A DNA stretch of 64,000 nucleotides from Saprospiraceae bacterium (GTDB lineage Bacteria > Bacteroidota > Bacteroidia > Chitinophagales > Saprospiraceae), in assembly GCA_016715965.1 (NCBI GenBank), contig JADJXG010000001.1, forward strand, positions 3,353,501-3,417,500, written 5' to 3'. Both the position numbers and the translations under genes were made by a program. Under the pieces are notes generated by a model. The model had not been told where the DNA came from. It saw only the letters and a program-made list of their open reading frames with translations, and did not search any database. Of this stretch, positions 18,101 through 26,323 are shown piece after piece; the stretch's first letter is position 1, and every line of letters begins with the position of its first letter.

Positions 18101-18601
18101 TTAAGGTTCCAAAATAAAAAGAACCTGATCGTATTCTACAGGTGAAGCATCTTCCACACAAACTTTGACAATAGTACCTTTTACCTCGCTTTCGATCTCA
18201 TTGAATAACTTCATTGCTTCAATAATACAAACAGTGTTTCCTGGTTCCACTTTGTCTCCCACCTTTACAAAAGGCGGTTTATCAGGAGACCCAGAGCGGT
18301 AAAATGTACCCACCATAGGCGATTTAATTTCAATTTGTGCTTTCGATGAAGTGGTTTCTGGGTTTGTCGATGAACCCGCCTTTGGACTCTCAACAATTTG
18401 TTTTTCAACGATCGCGGGAGCTGGCATGCTGATAGGCGAAATCAAGGGCGGCACATAAGGACTTGCCGGTAATGCTTCCATTGCTTTTCCAGCTTTTTGG
18501 GTTTTGATGGTCAGTTCAAATTCTCCGTCTTTCATCTTAAATTCAGAAAGTTCAGATTTCCCAACCAACCGAATGAGTTCCTGTATTTCTTTAAAATTCA
18601 T
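18101..18601 (-). CDS. accB: Acetyl-CoA carboxylase biotin carboxyl carrier protein
   Basis: BCCP, 166 residues from the ATG at 18601 (MNFKEIQELIRLV). It has the N-terminal helical region, a Pro/Ala/Ser-rich linker (about residues 42-88) and the C-terminal biotinyl domain with IEAMKLFNEIESEV, in which Lys131 is the biotin attachment site. It carries the carboxyl group from AccC to the carboxyltransferase. A longer frame from 18637 would overlap efp by 20 bases and adds no conserved sequence. efp ends 16 bases upstream. Confidence 0.95.
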   Translation of the reverse strand: MNFKEIQELIRLVGKSELSEFKMKDGEFELTIKTQKAGKAMEALPASPYVPPLISPISMPAPAIVEKQIVESPKAGSSTNPETTSSKAQIEIKSPMVGTFYRSGSPDKPPFVKVGDKVEPGNTVCIIEAMKLFNEIESEVKGTIVKVCVEDASPVEYDQVLFILEP

Positions 18602-18617
18602 GATATGGTGGTTTGTT

Positions 18618-19181
18618 TTATTTGACTCTTTCGACATATTCTCTGGTCCGAGTATCTACTTTGATTTTTTCACCTTGTTCAATAAAAAGTGGCACTTTTA
18701 TTTCAGAACCAGTTTCAATGGTCGCCATTTTCATTGCATTGGTTGCTGTATTTCCTCTAACTCCTGGCTCTGTATATGTCACTTCGGTAATGATATGGGC
18801 TGGAAGTTCAGCCGTCAAGGGAATGTTTTTTGAAGCGTGGTAAAGCACTTCAATTTCCATTCCTTCCTGTAAAAATTCTCCATTTTCAATCATCTTTTCA
18901 TCCAGGGCCTCCTGCTCAAAAGTCTCAGAATTCATAAAATTGTAACCCATATCGTCCTTGTACAAAAACTGAACTTTTCGCCTTTCCACTCTTACTTCAT
19001 TAATCGTGTGCCCGGCAACAAAGGTATTTTCTAAGACTTTTCCAGATGTTAAACTTTTCAACCTTGTCCTTACAAAAGCATTTCCTTTTCCCGGCTTAAC
19101 GTGTTGAAATTCAACGATAACAAAAGTGTCATTGTTAAATTCCATGCACATTCCGTTTCTTATGTCAGATGTTGTAGCCAT
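18618..19181 (-). CDS. efp: Translation elongation factor P
   Basis: A 187-residue EF-P with the three beta-barrel domains. It binds between the P and E sites and rescues ribosomes stalled on polyproline. The domain I tip loop reads HVKPGKGNAF, with Lys32 at the position modified in E. coli EF-P (Lys34). No EpmA/EpmB modification genes are in the window. Domain II/III motifs such as NEVRVERRKVQFLYKD and VRGNTATNAMKMATIETG are present. It leads the efp-accB-accC cluster and has a promoter-like pair upstream. Confidence 0.95.
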   Translation of the reverse strand: MATTSDIRNGMCMEFNNDTFVIVEFQHVKPGKGNAFVRTRLKSLTSGKVLENTFVAGHTINEVRVERRKVQFLYKDDMGYNFMNSETFEQEALDEKMIENGEFLQEGMEIEVLYHASKNIPLTAELPAHIITEVTYTEPGVRGNTATNAMKMATIETGSEIKVPLFIEQGEKIKVDTRTREYVERVK

Positions 19182-19209
19182 TCTCTATGATAATTTTTAA
19201 ATTAGCACG

Positions 19210-19236
19210 CAAAGATACGGCTTTCGATGAATTCAA
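19210..19236 (-). promoter_or_regulatory. Putative promoter of efp-accB-accC
   Basis: On the minus strand TTG (19236-19234) and TATCTTTG (19217-19210) are separated by 16 bases and lie about 30 bases upstream of the efp ATG. The -7 element matches TAnnTTTG exactly; the spacing is a little short. Confidence 0.45.
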
Positions 19237-19287
19237 GCTAAGAATACTGCATTGACGCTCCCATTTATCCTACCCGAAGATTGCAAT

Positions 19288-20805
19288 TTATTTGGGTACC
19301 ATCACAAATTCAGTCCGCCTATTTAGATTTCTGCCTTGCTCAGTAGCATTATCTGCCACTGGTTTGGTCTGTCCATAACCAGCATAACTCAATCGAACCT
19401 GACTGATCCCTTTCGAAATCAAATATTCGTAACACACTTTAGCTCTTTTTTCAGATAGTTCAAGATTAAATCCAGCACTTCCCGTATTATCGGTGTGGCC
19501 GCCAATTTCTAATTTATAATCCTGGTATTTTTTAAGAAGCCCCGCTATTTTATCCAATATGGAAAAAGACTCTGACTTAAGTGTAGCTCTTCCTAAATCA
19601 AACTGAACAGCCCTCATCGCAAAATCGAGAACATCTTGGTCTTTCTTTTCAATCAATGGACAACCTTTGTTGGATTTTGGTCCTGCAACATTGGGACAAG
19701 AATCGAATTTATCTTGAATACCATCCCCATCGGAGTCCGGACAGCCATTGAATTCTTTAGACCCTGCTGCAAGTGGGCAGTCGTCCATCTTATCTTCAAT
19801 ACCATCTCCATCACTATCCTTAAATGTCTCCGGGCATCCATTCATCTCAGCTTTTCCAGCCTTATCCGGACATTTATCTTTGTGATCTGGAATGCCATCT
19901 CCATCAGAATCTGGGCAACCGTCAAATTGCAATAAACCAGCAACATCTGGGCATTTGTCCAGTGAATTCACTACACCGTCATTATCTGAATCTGGTTCAG
20001 GGCATCCTTTATTCTCGATCAACCCTTTCAAATTTGGACACTCATCCTCGTTGTCGGGGACATCATCCCCATCTGTATCTGGGCAACCCATGAATTTTTC
20101 CAATCCTACCTGTTCTGGACACTTGTCTTTGTGGTCAGGAATCCCATCCTTGTCCGTATCGGGACATCCCATATGAGCAGCTACGCCTTTTTCATTGGGA
20201 CAAAGATCTAATTCATCAATGATCCCATCACCATCCGAATCGAGTTTTAGAATCGTGCTGTCCGCCTTCCGTGCTCCAAATAGATAAACCAGACCGCCAG
20301 TATATTGCAAATGATTTTCCCAATCCTTCAGAGAAAGTCTGTAATCTGCCTGGGCTTGTAAGAACACCTGAGGATGCAATTTAACATTGACACCAAGACC
20401 TATTGGTAATTGAAGAGCAAAAGGTCTGGATAGGGGAAACAATGCCTGTACACCACCAATTGCAAATGGGTTTAGCCAACAAGAGTTCTTGTATAAATGA
20501 TATTGAGCCTGTAGCCCAACAGAGAAAAAAGGACTTTGCACCCCATCCAACAAAGTATCTTTGTATGAACCCAATCCCAATGGTAAAAACAAAGCAAATC
20601 GGTCAGAAAATGTCCTTAAGTAAGCAAGTTCTATTCCATCAGGAAAATCTCTAATGGCTGAACTGTTTTGGGATCTCAGGGTATTATAGTCATAAAATGT
20701 TTTCCGAATGGACATCCCGTTCTTGGTCGTAAAAAGTTGTGCACTCAAATCACAAATCTCTAATAACCAAATAGATATACTTAATACAGCAATAGATTTT
20801 TTCAT
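19288..20805 (-). CDS. OmpA family outer-membrane protein with thrombospondin type 3 repeats
   Basis: A protein of about 505 residues. It has a signal peptide (MKKSIAVLSISIWLLEICDLSAQ), a roughly 160-residue region likely to form a small beta-barrel, seven calcium-binding thrombospondin type 3 repeats of the DxDxDG...D.CP type, and a C-terminal OmpA domain (IGGHTDNTGSAGFNLELSEKRA, YAGYGQTKP, NRRTEF) that binds peptidoglycan. It probably links the outer membrane to the cell wall. Start choice: a -7 element at 20826-20833 predicts a transcript starting near 20820, leaving a workable leader for the ATG at 20805 but only about 6 bases for the ATG at 20814. It is a single gene, divergent from the lipoprotein at 20950. 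Confidence 0.88.
   Translation of the reverse strand: MKKSIAVLSISIWLLEICDLSAQLFTTKNGMSIRKTFYDYNTLRSQNSSAIRDFPDGIELAYLRTFSDRFALFLPLGLGSYKDTLLDGVQSPFFSVGLQAQYHLYKNSCWLNPFAIGGVQALFPLSRPFALQLPIGLGVNVKLHPQVFLQAQADYRLSLKDWENHLQYTGGLVYLFGARKADSTILKLDSDGDGIIDELDLCPNEKGVAAHMGCPDTDKDGIPDHKDKCPEQVGLEKFMGCPDTDGDDVPDNEDECPNLKGLIENKGCPEPDSDNDGVVNSLDKCPDVAGLLQFDGCPDSDGDGIPDHKDKCPDKAGKAEMNGCPETFKDSDGDGIEDKMDDCPLAAGSKEFNGCPDSDGDGIQDKFDSCPNVAGPKSNKGCPLIEKKDQDVLDFAMRAVQFDLGRATLKSESFSILDKIAGLLKKYQDYKLEIGGHTDNTGSAGFNLELSEKRAKVCYEYLISKGISQVRLSYAGYGQTKPVADNATEQGRNLNRRTEFVMVPK
19657..20241 (-). repeat. Seven thrombospondin type 3 repeats within the OmpA gene
   Basis: Seven units of the form D-S/T-D-x-D-G-hydrophobic ... 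D-x-CP occur, spaced about 23-33 residues apart. Examples are DSDGDGIIDELDLCP, DTDKDGIPDHKDKCP and DSDNDGVVNSLDKCP. Each unit ends with a linker carrying GCP. The Asp residues are the expected calcium ligands and the Cys residues could form disulfides. The units are similar at the DNA level (recurring 'ccatc(a/t)cc' blocks), so repeat number may vary between strains. Confidence 0.85.
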
Positions 20806-20825
20806 ATTTCCCATTAAAATTCAGT

Positions 20826-20833
20826 CAAAGGTA
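20826..20833 (-). promoter_or_regulatory. Putative -7 element of the OmpA/TSP3 gene
   Basis: The minus strand reads TACCTTTG, the same octamer as in the rpsL promoter, about 20 bases before the ATG at 20805. No ideal -33 element is visible; a TTG lies 13 bases upstream. Confidence 0.4.
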
Positions 20834-20949
20834 AAAATAAATATTACAATATTACAGCATATATTAATAAATCTAGGGTATTGAATTCTGCTTTGAAAAA
20901 ACAGGGTTTGCTCATTTTGTAAATTGAGTTTTAATAATATCTTTATGCC

Positions 20950-21552
20950 ATGAAATATCAAATTTGTCGAGACTGCATGTTCCAAAAACTTTTACAATTC
21001 ATCTGTTTGATTTTTCTTTTTACCTTGGCATCTTGTGACAAAAAGGATGACCAAAGATTGGAGGAAAGTCCTTTTTTTAACTTCCTTAATTTTTCAAATA
21101 TTAACATCGACACAAGCTCTTCCGGCAATAAAACCTGGGAGTATGGATTTGTTTTCAATTTTTTAAAGAAAGGAGAAATCAGAAAAATAGGATTGAAATT
21201 ACCATCTCAGGGTGAATTCACCGTTCGTTTATGGGATTTTGAATCTGCCACCCCTACCGTAATTCATGAAAGAAAAATTCGCGTGAATCAAATCCATCGG
21301 CCAGAATTTGTAAATATACCTTCCTTCAATGCCGGAATTACTAACAAAATGGGGATCAGCGTTATTTCCAATACCTTTTATAGAGTACAAAAAAGAGACT
21401 CTACAGCTTTTACCTTCCCTCTTCAAATTGGAAATATAAACATATTATCTTTCAACGAATCAGAGGTCATTTCTGGTGAATCAGATTTTCCTAATAACAC
21501 AAACCAATTGAGGGTGGCACCTTGTGTCAATGTGGTTTTTGTGGCAGAGTAA
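20950..21552 (+). CDS. Lipoprotein, possibly DUF4082-like, upstream of the cyclase
   Basis: A 200-residue predicted lipoprotein. It has a hydrophobic signal (FQKLLQFICLIFLFTLASC) with lipobox LASC at about residues 26-29, then a charged linker KKDDQRLEE. The mature part has short strands such as WEYGFVFNFLKKGEIRKIGL, EFTVRLWDFESATPTVIHE and YRVQKRDS. The 'RLWD' strand context is reminiscent of DUF4082-type beta-sandwich domains; this is only a suggestion. ATG at 20950 is used, with 20977 (Met10) an alternative. It ends 9 bases before the adenylate cyclase gene, so joint expression and a shared job in sensing are possible. Confidence 0.72.
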   Translation: MKYQICRDCMFQKLLQFICLIFLFTLASCDKKDDQRLEESPFFNFLNFSNINIDTSSSGNKTWEYGFVFNFLKKGEIRKIGLKLPSQGEFTVRLWDFESATPTVIHERKIRVNQIHRPEFVNIPSFNAGITNKMGISVISNTFYRVQKRDSTAFTFPLQIGNINILSFNESEVISGESDFPNNTNQLRVAPCVNVVFVAE

Positions 21553-21561
21553 ATTGATTGG

Positions 21562-23742
21562 ATGCACAATGCGTGGTGGAGAATACTGATTATCTGGATT
21601 TGCACAATTCACCAAATATACAGTCAGAATCAGTTATTGGATTCACTGATCGAGCGAGAGTCCAAATACTCAGATGAAGATTCCATTCGATGCAAACTAT
21701 TGATTGATATTGGGAGAGGTTTGCTCCTAAAACAAACCGAACAAAGTTTTTTGTATCTCGACAAGGCGGTTCTGCTTGCAGAGAAATTGCAGAATGGAAA
21801 ATTACTCACCAACGCAATTAGTGCAAAAGGAACCGCTTACTATTATTTAAGAAAATTTGCATTTGCCCTAAGTGAGTATGAAAAAGCACTGGCAATTAAT
21901 CAAAAAATGGGCAATGAACAAGGAGTTGCAAACAATTACAATAATCTAGGATTGGTTTATCAGGCCACCTTTCAATATCCTAAATCACTCGAGTGTTTTC
22001 TAAAAACTTTATCTCTGAATGAAAAAACGGGAAACCAACCAGCCTTGATCAATGCATTGGGCAACATTGGAAATATTTACAATGAATTAAGTGAATACCA
22101 AAAGGCAAAGGAGTATTATGAAAAAGCACTATCCTTAACAGATCAAATAAAAAGCAATCAGGCCCTTTCTGGAATCCTTACAAATCTGGGAAATGCCCAC
22201 ACTCAATTGGAAGAATATGACATTGCATTGGTTTATAAAATGAGATCGCTGGAACTGAGCAGACAGGCCAATGACTCAAATGTAATTGCGATCAACTTGG
22301 GCAATATTGCCAATGTCTATTTATTGATGGGAGTGCTTGACAAAGCATTGTCATTTTATCAGGAGGGATTGGCAATGTACCAAAAACTAAAGGATGATAA
22401 AGGTAAGGCAGAAATGCATTCTGGATTGACTGAGGCATACCTCCGATTGGGAAAATACGATTTGGCAAAGACAAATGCCTACATTGCATTACAGCTATCT
22501 AAAACCAACCAGCTTTATAATATTGAAAGTACAATCCTGAACAATCTAAGTAAAATATTTAAGGCAACACAGAATTTTGACAGCGCTTATTATACCTATC
22601 AACTCTATATAAATGCAAAACAAAAGATTGATAACGCTGAAATCCAAAGAGAAATAACGAAGACTACCCTATTGTTTGAATTTAGCAAAACAGAAGATTC
22701 GCTGCGCCAGCAACAATTGATTACTAAGATTCAGTTGAATGAACAATTGTTGATTTCTGAAAAGCAAAAACAGGAAATCAAACTAAAACAAAATGCGATT
22801 GATCTTTCAAAAAAAGAAAGGGAAATCCAAAAAATTCAAATTCAAAAGAGTCAGGCTGACTTAGAACTCGCTCAAAGCCAAAACAAAATTAAAGAAGAAC
22901 AATTATTGACCGCAGAAAAAGATAAAAAGCTTCAAGCCTCATTGGTGGATCTACAAAAAGCTGAATTAGAAGTACAGAAAGTTGAAATTCAAACTCAAAA
23001 GAATCAAAAACTTTTTTTGTATAGTGGTATGGGGTTGTTGGCCATATTATCCTTTTCATTTTATCGAAATTTCATTAATCAGAAAAAATCAAAAATTGCC
23101 ATTGAATCTGAAAAAAACAAGTCAGAATCTTTGCTGCACAATATTCTGCCATTTGAGATAGCACAGGAATTAAAAACGAAAGGAGAGACTACTGCTAAAC
23201 GATTCAATGAAGTAACAGTACTTTTTAGTGATTTTGTGGATTTTACAAAAGTAGCAGAAAAATTATCACCAGAGGAATTGGTGCAAGAACTTCATTTATG
23301 TTTCAGCCAGTTTGATATTATATGCACAAGATACGGCCTCGAAAAAATTAAAACCATTGGAGATGCTTATATGGCTGTAGCCGGCCTTCCTGTTGAATCT
23401 AAATTTCATGCGGAAAATGCTGCAAAAGCAGCTTTGGAAATGGTAAGTTTTATGCAACAGAGATTAGAAAAAAATCCCTATACATTTAGAATTCGAATGG
23501 GCCTTCATTCAGGACCAGTCGTTGCGGGCGTGGTAGGAGTTAAAAAATTTGCGTTTGACATTTGGGGTGATACTGTCAACACCGCGTCAAGAATGGAAAC
23601 AGCAAGTGAGCCGGGAAAAATTAATGTAAGTGAGATAACTGCCGGCCACCTGTCTCCGGTATATAATTTATCTTATCGAGGTAAAATGCCTGCTAAAAAC
23701 AAAGGTGAAATTGACATGTATTTTTTATTGGATAAAAAGTAA
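21562..23742 (+). CDS. Receptor-type class III adenylate cyclase with TPR sensor domain
   Basis: A 726-residue protein. A signal peptide (about 1-21, ending IYSQ) is followed by TPR repeats (about residues 60-340, e.g. NNYNNLGLVYQATFQYPKSLECF), a Lys/Gln-rich coiled coil (about 365-480), one membrane helix (about 484-503) and a cytoplasmic cyclase domain (about 520-726). The cyclase has the metal Asp residues D557 (VLFSDFVDFT) and D601 (KTIGDAYMAV), and N673/R677 (NTASRME) as transition-state residues. K597 and D666 are at the positions that select adenine; guanylate cyclases have Glu and Cys there. It should therefore make cAMP in response to something sensed outside the inner membrane. The signal is unknown. 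Confidence 0.88.
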   Translation: MHNAWWRILIIWICTIHQIYSQNQLLDSLIERESKYSDEDSIRCKLLIDIGRGLLLKQTEQSFLYLDKAVLLAEKLQNGKLLTNAISAKGTAYYYLRKFAFALSEYEKALAINQKMGNEQGVANNYNNLGLVYQATFQYPKSLECFLKTLSLNEKTGNQPALINALGNIGNIYNELSEYQKAKEYYEKALSLTDQIKSNQALSGILTNLGNAHTQLEEYDIALVYKMRSLELSRQANDSNVIAINLGNIANVYLLMGVLDKALSFYQEGLAMYQKLKDDKGKAEMHSGLTEAYLRLGKYDLAKTNAYIALQLSKTNQLYNIESTILNNLSKIFKATQNFDSAYYTYQLYINAKQKIDNAEIQREITKTTLLFEFSKTEDSLRQQQLITKIQLNEQLLISEKQKQEIKLKQNAIDLSKKEREIQKIQIQKSQADLELAQSQNKIKEEQLLTAEKDKKLQASLVDLQKAELEVQKVEIQTQKNQKLFLYSGMGLLAILSFSFYRNFINQKKSKIAIESEKNKSESLLHNILPFEIAQELKTKGETTAKRFNEVTVLFSDFVDFTKVAEKLSPEELVQELHLCFSQFDIICTRYGLEKIKTIGDAYMAVAGLPVESKFHAENAAKAALEMVSFMQQRLEKNPYTFRIRMGLHSGPVVAGVVGVKKFAFDIWGDTVNTASRMETASEPGKINVSEITAGHLSPVYNLSYRGKMPAKNKGEIDMYFLLDKK

Positions 23743-23793
23743 TCTTCCATGTTTGAGTTGTACTGCATTTATAAAAGAAATTTTTTGGAGAAC

Positions 23794-24666
23794 TTATTTA
23801 ACCAATAGATCTCTAACTTTCTCGCCAATCATCGAAGGAGATTCAACTACATGAATACCGCATTCTTGCATGACTTTGATTTTAGCTTCTGCCGTATCTT
23901 CTGCCCCACCTATTATGGCACCAGCGTGACCCATTTTGCGCCCTTTTGGCGCGGTTTTTCCAGCGATAAAGCCGACCACAGGTTTGGTTCCAAAATCCTT
24001 AATCCAAAGAGCTGCATCAGTCTCCATACTTCCGCCTATTTCCCCAATCATCACAATAGCATGGGTGTCATAATCTGACATTAGCATTTGAACGGCCTCC
24101 AATGTGGTTGTGCCAGGAATGGGATCTCCACCAATACCGATACAAGTGGACTGACCCAAACCCACTTTTGTGACCTGGTCGACCGCTTCATAGGTCAAGG
24201 TTCCGGAACGCGATACGATGCCTACATGCCCTTTGCGATGTATAAATCCTGGCATAATTCCCACTTTGGCTTCATCTGGTGTAATGACTCCGGGACAATT
24301 GGGTCCAATGAGGGTACAGGGATAATTTTTAAGATATTCCTTCACTTTTACCATATCTTGAACCGGTACCCCTTCCGTAATACAAATAATCACAGCAATT
24401 CCTGCGTCTGCTGCTTCCATGATGGCATCTGCCGCATAAGCAGGTGGTACGAATATAATGGAAGTATCAGCTTTGGTTTTTATGACTGCATCATTAACCG
24501 TATTAAACACAGGCAAACCCAGATGCAATTGTCCTCCTTTTCCCGGAGTGACCCCACCAACAACCGGAGTCCCATAAGCAATCATTTGCTCCGCGTGAAA
24601 ACTTCCTTCTTTTCCTGTAAATCCCTGGACAATAATTTTAGAGTGTTTGTTAATTAGTACGCTCAT
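23794..24666 (-). CDS. sucD: Succinyl-CoA ligase (ADP-forming) alpha subunit
   Basis: A 290-residue TCA-cycle enzyme subunit that works with SucB to convert succinyl-CoA to succinate with ATP or GTP formation. It has the CoA-binding Rossmann domain (IIVQGFTGKEGSFHA), GPNCPGVITPDEAKVGIMPG, GIGGDPIPGTT, and the phosphorylated His247 in GHAGAIIGG. The start is ATG at 24666, 3 bases after the divIC stop. sucB is not in the window. Confidence 0.96.
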   Translation of the reverse strand: MSVLINKHSKIIVQGFTGKEGSFHAEQMIAYGTPVVGGVTPGKGGQLHLGLPVFNTVNDAVIKTKADTSIIFVPPAYAADAIMEAADAGIAVIICITEGVPVQDMVKVKEYLKNYPCTLIGPNCPGVITPDEAKVGIMPGFIHRKGHVGIVSRSGTLTYEAVDQVTKVGLGQSTCIGIGGDPIPGTTTLEAVQMLMSDYDTHAIVMIGEIGGSMETDAALWIKDFGTKPVVGFIAGKTAPKGRKMGHAGAIIGGAEDTAEAKIKVMQECGIHVVESPSMIGEKVRDLLVK

Positions 24667-24669
24667 TAC

Positions 24670-24996
24670 CTATTCTTTCTTTTTGGTTTTGGTTTCAATG
24701 ACAAATACCTCTTCATCTTTTCGGGACATAAAGTATTTTTCTCTTGCAAATTTTTCAAAATTTTGTTCTAAATCAATTTTATCAGCTTTTGCCTGCAAAA
24801 TCATTGCTTTGTATTCATTCCTTTTTTGCTTTAACTCCTGAAGATTGCCATAGATTTTAATCTGATTCCCTATGTTGAATTTATCAAAAAACACCATGTA
24901 AATCAGAAATAAAATGATTGTAATCAATGCTTTACGTTTGTAAATATAACTTGTTACCCTGAAAGGCAATTGGAAAATTGTTGACGCATTACTCAT
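24670..24996 (-). CDS. Septum formation initiator family protein (DivIC/FtsB-like)
   Basis: A 108-residue bitopic membrane protein: a short cytoplasmic N-terminus, one membrane helix (about 24-38), then a coiled coil (about 50-85) and the family's FAREKYFMSRKDEEVFVIE ending. DivIC/FtsB proteins link early and late division proteins at the septum. It is found next to eno in many Bacteroidota, as here. sucD follows at 3 bases. Confidence 0.88.
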   Translation of the reverse strand: MSNASTIFQLPFRVTSYIYKRKALITIILFLIYMVFFDKFNIGNQIKIYGNLQELKQKRNEYKAMILQAKADKIDLEQNFEKFAREKYFMSRKDEEVFVIETKTKKKE

Positions 24997-25014
24997 AATT
25001 CACGGAATTAGAAG

Positions 25015-25041
25015 CAAATATACATTTAATTTACTTTTCAA
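25015..25041 (-). promoter_or_regulatory. Putative promoter of divIC-sucD
   Basis: The minus strand has TTG (25041-25039) and TATATTTG (25022-25015), 16 bases apart and about 18 bases before the divIC ATG. The upstream element overlaps the end of eno. The octamer is an exact TAnnTTTG match. Confidence 0.45.
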
Positions 25042-26314
25042 GTAATCTTTTTCCAAAGAAAATGGAACTGCCTTCGAGTTCCTGTTCAATGCGAAGCAAC
25101 TGATTGTATTTAGCCATTCTGTCTGATCTGGATAGAGAGCCTGTTTTAATTTGTCCCGCATTCACTCCAACAGCCAGGTCTGAGATAAAATGATCTTCTG
25201 TTTCACCGCTGCGGTGAGAAATAACTGCCGTAAAGGAAGAATTTTGAGCAAGTCGCACGGCTTCCATTGTCTCAGTCAGCGTTCCTATTTGATTCACTTT
25301 AATCAGAATAGAATTGGAAGCCTTCAGCTGGATTCCTTTCTTCAGCCTATTGACATTGGTCACATAAAGATCATCCCCTACCAATTGAATTTTTCTCCCA
25401 ATAGCTGAATGCAATTTTATCCAACCATCCCAATCATCTTCAGCCAGACCATCCTCAATGCTAATGATAGGGTATTTGTTGACCCAATTTTCCCAATAGG
25501 CTACCATTTCATCGGTGCTAAGGCTTTTTTCTCCAGACTTATTAAATTCATAAAGTCCGGTTTCCTTATTGTACATTTCGGTGACCGCTGCGTCAATTCC
25601 TATAAATACATCCAAGCCTGGTTTATAACCGGCTTGTTCTATTGCTTTAAGAATTAACTCAACAGCTTCTTGATTGGATTTTAATGATGGAGCAAATCCT
25701 CCTTCGTCACCTACATTGGTGGAATGAGAAATTGATTTCAGTAATTTTTTAAGCGTATGAAAAATTTCTGAACCCATTTGCAAACTATGGGTAAAAGTAT
25801 CAGCACCAGCCGGAATAATCATGAATTCCTGAAAATCCAGATGATTGTCTGCGTGTGCGCCACCGTTGATGATATTCATCATGGGCAGTGGTAAAATATG
25901 AGCGTTTGATCCCCCTAGATACCGATACAATGGAAGTTGAGCCTCCTCTGCAGCAGCGCGGGCACAGGCCAAGGATACGGCAAGAATAGAATTTGCTCCC
26001 AGTCTGCTTTTATTTGAAGTACTGTCCAATTCGATCATCGTTTCATCAATTAATCTTTGATCGGCCACTTCAATCCCAATGATCGTGTCAGCAATCTCTT
26101 CTTCAATTATACGGCATGCAGTAGACACTCCTTTTCCAAAATAAGAAGGATTCCCGTCTCTCTTTTCAATCGCCTCATGAGTGCCTGTAGAAGCTCCAGA
26201 AGGCACTGCTGCACGTCCTAGAAATCCATCTTCAGTAATAACATCAGCTTCCACAGTGGGAAATCCCCTGCTATCAAAAATCTGTCTTGCGACTATATCA
26301 ATTATCCTGCTCAT
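25031..26314 (-). CDS. eno: Enolase
   Basis: A 427-residue glycolytic enzyme converting 2-phosphoglycerate to phosphoenolpyruvate. Seen: ARQIFDSRGFPTVEADV, VPSGASTGTHEA, NVGDEGGFAPS, magnesium-ligand regions SIEDGLAEDDWDGW and LVGDDLYVTN, the catalytic Lys in SILIKVNQIGTLTE, and ISHRSGETEDHFISDL. The ATG at 26314 is chosen over a TTG three codons upstream. carA ends 9 bases earlier, so carA-eno is likely one transcript. Confidence 0.97.
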   Translation of the reverse strand: MSRIIDIVARQIFDSRGFPTVEADVITEDGFLGRAAVPSGASTGTHEAIEKRDGNPSYFGKGVSTACRIIEEEIADTIIGIEVADQRLIDETMIELDSTSNKSRLGANSILAVSLACARAAAEEAQLPLYRYLGGSNAHILPLPMMNIINGGAHADNHLDFQEFMIIPAGADTFTHSLQMGSEIFHTLKKLLKSISHSTNVGDEGGFAPSLKSNQEAVELILKAIEQAGYKPGLDVFIGIDAAVTEMYNKETGLYEFNKSGEKSLSTDEMVAYWENWVNKYPIISIEDGLAEDDWDGWIKLHSAIGRKIQLVGDDLYVTNVNRLKKGIQLKASNSILIKVNQIGTLTETMEAVRLAQNSSFTAVISHRSGETEDHFISDLAVGVNAGQIKTGSLSRSDRMAKYNQLLRIEQELEGSSIFFGKRLLEK

Positions 26315-26323
26315 TTCCCGCAA

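Noticed and set aside
16737..18161. accC frame open for 28 codons upstream of the chosen ATG
   Set aside because: The extra N-terminal residues (MCGRCFTCRIRSG...) do not resemble the family and overlap the end of accB; the ATG at 18077 gives the normal protein.
19657..20241. Tandem DNA repeat or CRISPR-like array
   Set aside because: The periodicity comes from thrombospondin type 3 protein repeats; unit sequences differ and spacing varies.
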